DNA of 10,255 bases from Mageeibacillus sp. UBA1243 (GTDB taxonomy: Bacteria > Bacillota > Clostridia > UBA1212), in the NCBI GenBank assembly GCA_002308595.1, contig DBWH01000033.1, positions 9,335 through 19,589 of the forward strand, in the 5' to 3' direction. Made by a program: the position numbers and the translations under genes. The notes beneath the pieces are model-generated. The model saw nothing but the letters and a program-made list of their open reading frames with translations, did no database searches and was not told the DNA's origin. This document shows positions 1 to 5,105 of the stretch, one piece after another (positions within the stretch are counted from its first letter, which is position 1; every line of letters begins with the position of its first letter).

Positions 1-1671
1 CTCGGCTGCGCGCAGATAATCTGCAGCGACAAGACGGGCACGCTCACGCAGAACAAGATGACGGTCGTTGAGCACCACGGGGCCGACGAAAAGCTCACCG
101 CATTGGCGATGGCGCTCTGCAGCGACTCAACTCTTGACGAGAACAACGAGGCGGTCGGCGAACCCACGGAGAATGCGCTTGTGAATTTTGCCTACAAGCT
201 GGGCATGCCCAAGTACGACCTTGCACGCGAGTACGTGAGGGTAGGCGAGGCTCCGTTTGACAGTATGCGCAAGATGATGTCGACGGTCCACACCCATGAC
301 GCCAATGTGATCCAGTTCACAAAGGGCGCCCCCGACATAGTCCTCTCAAGGTGCACCTCGTACCTCGACAACGGCAATATCCTCCCGCTGACAGACGAGA
401 AGCGCGCCGAAATACTTAAGGACAACAAGGCAATGGCCGACAAGGCGCTGAGAGTGCTCGCGGCCGCAGAAAGAATTTACGACAAGGTTCCCGAGAGCTT
501 TGAACCTGACGCGCTCGAAAAGGATCTCATTTTCCTCGGCCTCACAGGCATGATCGACCCCATAAGGCCCGAGGTGCTTGAAGCCGTTAAGGAGTGCAAG
601 AGCGCGGGCATCAGGACCGTCATGATCACGGGCGACCACCTCGACACAGCCGTAGCAATCGCCAAGGAACTCGGAATTTTAGGCGAAAACGACAAGGCAA
701 TCTCCGGCATGGACCTCGAGTCGATCTCCGACGAGGAGCTTTCGCAGACCATCGAACAGTACAGGGTCTACGCCCGTGTCCAGCCTGAGCACAAGGTGAG
801 AATCGTCAACGCCTGGAGGTCTAAGGGCTACATCACGGCAATGACGGGTGACGGCGTGAACGACGCGCCGAGCATCAAGAACGCAGACATCGGCGTGGGC
901 ATGGGCATAACCGGCACGGACGTGACCAAGAACGTTGCCGATATGGTTCTTGCGGACGACAACTTCGCCACCATCGTGGGAGCTGTGGCAGAGGGCAGAC
1001 GCATTTACGACAACATCAGAAAGGCGATACAGTTCCTCCTCTCTTCGAATATGTCCGAGGTGCTCACGGTCTTCTTCGCTACGCTCTGCGGGTTTACGAT
1101 TTTGAAGCCCGTTCACCTTCTGTGGATAAACCTTATCACCGACTGCTTCCCGGCCCTTGCTCTTGGCGTTGAGCCCGCTGAGAAGGGTATCATGGAGAAG
1201 CAGCCCAGATCTTCGAGGGACGGTATTTTCGCAGGCGGCGTCGGTTTCGACATTGCCTACCAGGGCCTTCTGACGACGGTGTTGACATTTATTTCCTTCT
1301 ACATTGGCGAGTACATCGCAGACGGCGCCGCATTCAGTTTCTTCAACATTGCAGACTGCGCTGACGGCATGACTATGGCTTTTGTCACCATGAGCATGGC
1401 CGAGATCTTCCACAGTATAAACATGAGAAGCCAGCGGGGAAGCATTTTCACAATGAAATCCTCAAACAAGGTCCTGCTCGGAGCGTCGCTCCTCAGCTGG
1501 GTGCTCACCACAGTTGTGGTGTTCGTCCCCGGCATCACCGGACTGTTCGGATTCGCTCAGCTTGATATCAGAGAGTACCTGATTGCAATGGGCCTTGCGG
1601 TGCTCATGATTCCCTGCGTTGAGCTTGTGAAGCTTGTCCAAAGAGCTGCTGCAAAGAAGCGGGCAAGATAA
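1..1671 (+). CDS. Calcium-type P-type ATPase (P2-type cation pump), 5' end cut by window edge
   Basis: This pump would export Ca2+ (or a similar cation) across the cytoplasmic membrane using ATP. The frame is open from base 1, giving 556 residues without the N-terminus. The phosphorylation motif DKTGT is encoded at bases 28-42. In fragment numbering, KGAP of the nucleotide-binding domain is at 108-111, TGD at 210-212 and the hinge TGDGVNDAP at 282-290. The C-terminal membrane half follows. In M5, SSNMSE (348-353) and in M6, NLITD (377-381) keep the residues matching the SERCA calcium ligands N768, E771, N796, T799 and D800. MAEIFHS in M8 supplies a Glu (468) near the position of SERCA E908. 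The missing part would be the actuator domain and M1-M4. Family assignment is firm; Ca2+ specificity is inferred from the ligands. The internal ATG at base 58 lies downstream of DKTGT and is not the true start. A hairpin terminator follows the stop. Confidence 0.95.
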   Translation, partial: LGCAQIICSDKTGTLTQNKMTVVEHHGADEKLTALAMALCSDSTLDENNEAVGEPTENALVNFAYKLGMPKYDLAREYVRVGEAPFDSMRKMMSTVHTHDANVIQFTKGAPDIVLSRCTSYLDNGNILPLTDEKRAEILKDNKAMADKALRVLAAAERIYDKVPESFEPDALEKDLIFLGLTGMIDPIRPEVLEAVKECKSAGIRTVMITGDHLDTAVAIAKELGILGENDKAISGMDLESISDEELSQTIEQYRVYARVQPEHKVRIVNAWRSKGYITAMTGDGVNDAPSIKNADIGVGMGITGTDVTKNVADMVLADDNFATIVGAVAEGRRIYDNIRKAIQFLLSSNMSEVLTVFFATLCGFTILKPVHLLWINLITDCFPALALGVEPAEKGIMEKQPRSSRDGIFAGGVGFDIAYQGLLTTVLTFISFYIGEYIADGAAFSFFNIADCADGMTMAFVTMSMAEIFHSINMRSQRGSIFTMKSSNKVLLGASLLSWVLTTVVVFVPGITGLFGFAQLDIREYLIAMGLAVLMIPCVELVKLVQRAAAKKRAR

Positions 1672-1698
1672 CTTAAAAGGATAATATGGTTTAAGCTG

Positions 1699-1735
1699 CG
1701 CCGGCGCCGGGAGAGATCCTGCGCCGGCGTGTTTT
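1699..1735 (+). terminator. Rho-independent terminator of the ATPase gene
   Basis: A perfect 9-bp GC-rich stem pairs CGCCGGCGC (1699-1707) with GCGCCGGCG (1721-1729) around a 13-base loop, followed by TGTTTT. Two extra G-U pairs can extend the base. The T run is short, so efficiency is uncertain. It starts 28 bases after the ATPase stop codon. Confidence 0.75.
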
Positions 1736-1773
1736 GCAGAAGGCTTTCCCCTTAGCTGAGCTGCCGTGGACAC

Positions 1774-1803
1774 TTGCTTTTTATAAGTTGTAAATGCTAC
1801 AAT
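1774..1803 (+). promoter_or_regulatory. Putative promoter with an overlapping operator-like inverted repeat
   Basis: A good -10 box TACAAT lies at 1798-1803, with a weak -35 TTGCTT at 1774-1779 and an 18-bp spacer. A perfect inverted repeat TTGTA-N5-TACAA (1788-1802) covers the -10 region, where a dimeric repressor would block transcription. It sits 57 bases upstream of the 27-codon mini-gene, so it probably drives that and the next gene. Assignment as promoter and operator is inferred from spacing and symmetry; no regulator gene is visible nearby. Confidence 0.4.
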
Positions 1804-1859
1804 CAGAGCTAGATAAGTCGCAAACTCTTTTTTGAATTGAAAACAACGGAGGTTCAGCT

Positions 1860-1943
1860 ATGAGTGTTGCAAAAAGCCCTTTTGGACTGAAATTGATTGC
1901 AATGACACTTGTCATAAAGGTTTTTTTGAGATTTTCGAAATAA
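1860..1943 (+). CDS. Small ORF: 27-residue cationic, hydrophobic peptide of unknown function
   Basis: An ATG at 1860 follows a strong ribosome site (GGAGGT, 1848-1853) at a good distance. The frame ends at TAA 1941-1943, nine bases before the next gene's ATG. The peptide has five Lys/Arg and no acidic residue, and a hydrophobic central stretch (LIAMTLVIKVFL). It has no clear signal peptide cleavage site. It could be a leader peptide translated ahead of the 219-residue gene, a small membrane-active peptide, or the leftover start of a longer degraded gene. The strong ribosome site and tight spacing to the next gene argue that it is translated. I do not recognise a family. Confidence 0.45.
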   Translation: MSVAKSPFGLKLIAMTLVIKVFLRFSK

Positions 1944-1952
1944 GAGGGTAAT

Positions 1953-2612
1953 ATGAAAAACAGTGAGGTTTTTAAATTATTTGGAGATTTCTTTTTCACA
2001 AGAGGCTTTCAGAAGAGGAAAACGATGGTTTATCAATTAAACGATTATATATCTTTATGTTTTTTCTTTGAGTGCACAAATATAGGGAGTGTTTATTTTG
2101 CCTATTCTTTCTTTCCGATTATTATGCCATCTGACTTTTTTCACTACACATACGGAGGCAGGCTGGTGGATATTTTACCCGGCAAACATACCAGCTTGAC
2201 GACTCCCTATGAGACAGAAGAATCTATTCAAGAGTGGGTACAAAATGTAAAAGATGCAGTTGATTCAAAGCTTATTCCCTTTTATCAAATGATTGAGAAT
2301 CCCGCAACTTTACTGAATCTGTTAAATTCTGACAAAAAGGATAGAATTATTTCATGCCCCATTGTTGATCGGCTTATGCTTAGTGCATATTTAAAGACAT
2401 ATATGGGGAAAAGTGCAAAAGAAACTCTTCGTTATATTGATTTCGCAAAAGATTACTTGCTATTCAGTCCAATGGTTCAATTATCGGAAGAATTGAGATT
2501 TAATAAAGTGGAAGAACTAGATGTTCTGGCATCTTATGCAAAATGCTCTGATAAAGATAGAGTTTTATTCTTCAATAACATCAAGAATGAAATGCGTGAT
2601 AAATTTTTTTGA
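1953..2612 (+). CDS. Uncharacterised 219-residue protein in AT-rich island (weak DUF4304-like appearance)
   Basis: I do not recognise this protein with confidence. The start is supported by a ribosome site AGAGGG (1944-1949) and by the short gap after the mini-gene stop. The N-terminal half (about residues 5-70) reads as an alpha/beta domain, with 'GFQKRK...Y.LND' followed by aromatic-rich strands. This loosely resembles DUF4304-type proteins, some of which occur near toxin-immunity loci. The C-terminal half (about 80-219) is mostly helical and charged. There is no signal peptide or clear membrane helix, so it is probably cytoplasmic. Composition is about one third G+C, far below the flanking genes, which suggests horizontal acquisition. 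No convincing terminator follows; the decayed IS3 copy lies just downstream in the opposite direction. A role as immunity or defence accessory is only a guess from context. Confidence 0.7.
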   Translation: MKNSEVFKLFGDFFFTRGFQKRKTMVYQLNDYISLCFFFECTNIGSVYFAYSFFPIIMPSDFFHYTYGGRLVDILPGKHTSLTTPYETEESIQEWVQNVKDAVDSKLIPFYQMIENPATLLNLLNSDKKDRIISCPIVDRLMLSAYLKTYMGKSAKETLRYIDFAKDYLLFSPMVQLSEELRFNKVEELDVLASYAKCSDKDRVLFFNNIKNEMRDKFF

Positions 2613-2651
2613 TTGTTTAACTATAGAAAGAGGACATCTGTGTGCAATGCA

Positions 2652-3168
2652 GTCAATATAGTAGACACGAATTTGTGCAAAATTATAGGATGACAATGGG
2701 TTATTCGGTGCAGCCCCAGTATTCAGCCTCATATTCATTTGGCGTTTTATAGCCAATGGCACCGTGAGGAAGCTGGTTGTTGTATAGCTTCTCGATGTAA
2801 TCGAAAAGATCGAGTCGGAGTGCTTCCGTTGTACGGCAAGGTTTTCGGTTTGTGCGGTTCTTCTTCAGATACTTTGAAGAAAGATTCGCAACAGGCATTG
2901 TTATGAGGATAGCCTTTCTTGAGAAATATTTGACCACATTAAGCAGTTCCATCAAGTGCCTGAAGGCAAAGACCGTATACTCAGAGCCTTAATCTGAGCG
3001 AACTATTAAGCTATTAGAAGCTTTCCTTTGGGCATAGGCTTTACGGAAAAAGCGGTTAGCGTAAGGTCGACATTATGCCGTTGCGCAAGATGCAATATGA
3101 TTATTTCTGAAGAAAAGACTCATAACGATGCAAAACTTGACACGGTTAAAACCCTAAACTTTTTGACA
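2652..3168 (-). mobile_element. Internally deleted IS3-family insertion sequence remnant (ends tentative)
   Basis: The stretch holds the decayed C-terminal half of an IS3-family transposase on the - strand, plus its non-coding flanks. The transposase 3' side ends in GTCAATATAGTAGACAC (from 2652), and the opposite side ends at 3163-3168 in TTGACA, which reads inward as TGTCAAAAAG. Both ends therefore read (T)GTCAA... inward, the usual look of IS3-family terminal repeats, although the match is imperfect beyond the first bases. Spanning about 0.5 kb against the usual 1.2-1.5 kb, it has lost orfA and the first part of orfB. No target-site duplication is obvious. Transposase homology is firm; the exact ends are inferred. 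Bases 2613-2651, before the element, hold nothing I can recognise. Confidence 0.45.
2701..3110 (-). pseudogene. IS3-family transposase (OrfB, DDE type), degraded C-terminal part
   Basis: An intact orfB product would be the DDE integrase that moves the element. Read on the - strand, the C-terminus is clear: RLDLFDYIEKLYNNQLPHGA then IGYKTPNEYEAEYWG, stopping at 2701-2703. Upstream, the frame is broken repeatedly. A one-base gain near 2872-2876 separates YLKKNRTNRK from GYPHNNACCESFFK, which carries the catalytic Glu. A one-base loss near 2914-2919 separates that from HLMELLNVVKYFSRK. An in-frame TAA (2989-2991) replaces the expected Gln in the 'SDQGSEYT' motif holding the second catalytic Asp. 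A further shift in the A/T run at 3047-3051 precedes VDLTLTAF. The first Asp and everything before it are missing. The gene cannot make an active enzyme. Confidence 0.88.
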
Positions 3169-3191
3169 CCTTTCCCGCCGTGTAGTATAAT
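3163..3191 (+). promoter_or_regulatory. Perfect-consensus sigma-70/SigA promoter of proS
   Basis: TTGACA (3163-3168), a 17-bp spacer and TATAAT (3186-3191) match the housekeeping consensus at all twelve positions. The start of transcription is expected near 3198, giving a leader of about 82 bases before the proS ATG. In that leader I see only a small hairpin (GGCT, GGAA loop, AGCC at 3230-3241) and no T-box antiterminator signature. A second TTGACA at 3137-3142 has no matching -10. The -35 box may coincide with the outer end of the IS3 remnant. Confidence 0.9.
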
Positions 3192-3279
3192 TTCCGAGCA
3201 AGAAGCGGCATATGTGTTTTTAAAAGATAGGCTGGAAAGCCGCGCCGCAGAATGCAATAAAAAACATTGGAGTAAAGAT

Positions 3280-5001
3280 ATGAAAGTTTCGGAACTTCTC
3301 GGAAGACGCTTTAAGGAAGCACCTTCGTCGTGCATCATCGACAGCCACAAGCTCACAGTGAGAGGCGGCTATATCAAGTATATGGCCAACGGTATTTATT
3401 CGCTGCTCCCGCCGATGAAGCGCATCACAAGAAAAATAGAGAATATCATGCGCGAGGAGATGGATGCCATTGGCGGCCAGGAGGTGCTTTTCCCGGTGGT
3501 AATGCCTGCGTCGCTCTGGGAGGAGTCCGGAAGGTATACAAGCATAGGCAGCGAGATGGCGCGCTGGACAGACCGCAGCAACAACGGAATGGTGCTGGGA
3601 ATGACCCATGAAGAGGCCGCCGTGCACATGGCGAGAAACATTGCCGAGTCCTACGCACAGTATCCTTTTATGATCTACCAGATACAGACCAAGTTCAGGG
3701 ACGAGCCGAGGGCGAGGGGCGGTCTCATCAGAGTCCGCGAGTTCACAATGAAGGACGGCTACTCCTTCCACACATCCCAGGAGGACCTTGAACAGTACTA
3801 CGACAAGTGCTTCAAGGCCTACGAAAGGATATTCAAGAGGGCGGGCGTGAAGAATTTCATTGCCGTAAAATCCGACTCGGGTATGATGGGCGGCAGCGTC
3901 TCCCACGAGTTCATGCTGCTGACTGAGATTGGCGAGGACACATTGGTTATTTGCCCCGAGTGCGGCTACAGCGCAAACATGGAAGCCGCAGAGTGCATCA
4001 CCGAAAACGCCAAGGGCGAGGCAGAGCCTCTTGAAAAGATTTCGACTCCTGACGTGAAGACCATCGAGGACCTTCAGAAGTTCCTCAAAATACCCGCAGA
4101 GCGCTTCTGCAAAGCCGTGGTTTACCAGAAGAACAATGACGACGCCTACGTTGTGGTGTTTATAAGGGGCGACCTTGACGTCAACGAGACCAAGCTCAGA
4201 AACTACCTCAAGGAAGAGATTCACCCCGGTGTTGTGACAGAGGATTGCGGCATAGTTGCCGGATTTATCGGTCCCAAGGGGCTTACAAAGAATGCCGCGG
4301 TGGTCTTTGACCGCTCCCTCGAAGGCATTGAGAGCCTTGTGTGCGGCGCAAACGAGCCTGATTTTCACTTCAAGGGTCTCAACATAAAGAGAGACATTGG
4401 CGATGTCGAGTATGTCGACGTGGCAAAATCATTCGCAGGCGCGGCATGCCCCTGCTGCGGCAAGAAAGCTCTCACCATAAGCAAGGGCATTGAAATCGGA
4501 AACATTTTCCAGCTGGGCACAAAATACACCAAGGCGATGGAGATGACTTACCTTGACGCCAACGGTGAGGCGCACTACCCGATCATGGGCTGCTACGGCA
4601 TCGGCGTCGGAAGGCTTGCGGCTTCAATCTGCCAGGAGAGCCACGACGACTACGGACCCATCTGGCCTATTTCCATAGCCCCCTGGGAGGTTGAAATCTG
4701 CAACTTGAGAAACGACGACGAGCGCGTGAAAACGACCGCGGAAAACCTTTACGAGGACCTCAAAAAAGCCGGCATAGAGGTAATTTACGACGACAGAGAC
4801 ATCAGGCCGGGGTCGATGTTTGCGGACGCAGACCTTTTGGGAGTTCCGGTGAGAGCAGTCGTGAGCCCCAAGACGTGCGACAGAGGCGTTGTTGAAGTTT
4901 CGCTGCGAGACAAAACCCTTAAGACCGAGTTTGAGACCGGTGAAGCCGCCGCGAAGATCACAGAGCTTGTAAACGAGCTGAAGGCGAAGCTTAACGCATG
5001 A
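3280..5001 (+). CDS. proS: Prolyl-tRNA synthetase, bacterial type with editing domain
   Basis: This class II synthetase charges tRNA-Pro with proline in the cytoplasm. The 573-residue length fits the bacterial form. The catalytic core shows MTHEE (108-112), the motif 2 region FRDEPRARGGLIRVREFTMK (139-158), GGSVSHEF (204-211) and motif 3 GCYGIGVGR (437-445). The inserted editing (INS) domain lies between about 225 and 390, bounded by CPECGYSANMEAAE and CPCCGKKALTISKGIEIGN. The anticodon-binding domain covers about 470-573, including DDRDIRPGSMFADADLLGVP. The start at 3280 has a ribosome site GGAG (3269-3272) seven bases upstream and begins MKVSELLGRR, as expected for the family. The same frame is open back to 3028, but that part lies over the promoter and transposase remnant. 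It is a single-gene transcription unit ending at a strong terminator. Confidence 0.98.
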   Translation: MKVSELLGRRFKEAPSSCIIDSHKLTVRGGYIKYMANGIYSLLPPMKRITRKIENIMREEMDAIGGQEVLFPVVMPASLWEESGRYTSIGSEMARWTDRSNNGMVLGMTHEEAAVHMARNIAESYAQYPFMIYQIQTKFRDEPRARGGLIRVREFTMKDGYSFHTSQEDLEQYYDKCFKAYERIFKRAGVKNFIAVKSDSGMMGGSVSHEFMLLTEIGEDTLVICPECGYSANMEAAECITENAKGEAEPLEKISTPDVKTIEDLQKFLKIPAERFCKAVVYQKNNDDAYVVVFIRGDLDVNETKLRNYLKEEIHPGVVTEDCGIVAGFIGPKGLTKNAAVVFDRSLEGIESLVCGANEPDFHFKGLNIKRDIGDVEYVDVAKSFAGAACPCCGKKALTISKGIEIGNIFQLGTKYTKAMEMTYLDANGEAHYPIMGCYGIGVGRLAASICQESHDDYGPIWPISIAPWEVEICNLRNDDERVKTTAENLYEDLKKAGIEVIYDDRDIRPGSMFADADLLGVPVRAVVSPKTCDRGVVEVSLRDKTLKTEFETGEAAAKITELVNELKAKLNA

Positions 5002-5010
5002 TAAGTTAAA

Positions 5011-5058
5011 AAAGCGGCCCGTACTGTTAAAAAAAGCAGTCCGGACCGCTTTATCTTT
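5011..5058 (+). terminator. Rho-independent terminator of proS
   Basis: A 16-bp stem with two mismatches pairs AAAGCGGCCCGTACTG (5011-5026) with CAGTCCGGACCGCTTT (5037-5052) around an A-rich 10-base loop, followed by ATCTTT. The stem starts nine bases after the proS stop. The A-rich 5' arm means it could also work weakly on the opposite strand. Confidence 0.88.
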
Positions 5059-5105
5059 ACATAAAAGCAAAACCACGGAAACATTTAAAGGAAAGGAATA
5101 TTGAA

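Noticed and set aside
2701..2955. Intact small - strand gene of 84 codons
   Set aside because: It is only the longest open piece of a broken IS3 transposase. Part of its translation (about residues 14-27) is in the wrong frame compared with the family.
3028..3279. 84-codon N-terminal extension of proS
   Set aside because: It would start upstream of the perfect promoter and run through the transposase remnant. The ATG at 3280 has a good ribosome site and gives the normal family N-terminus.
3198..3279. Possible T-box or other riboswitch in the proS leader
   Set aside because: The leader is only about 82 bases, without the conserved T-box antiterminator sequence or a terminator hairpin before the gene.
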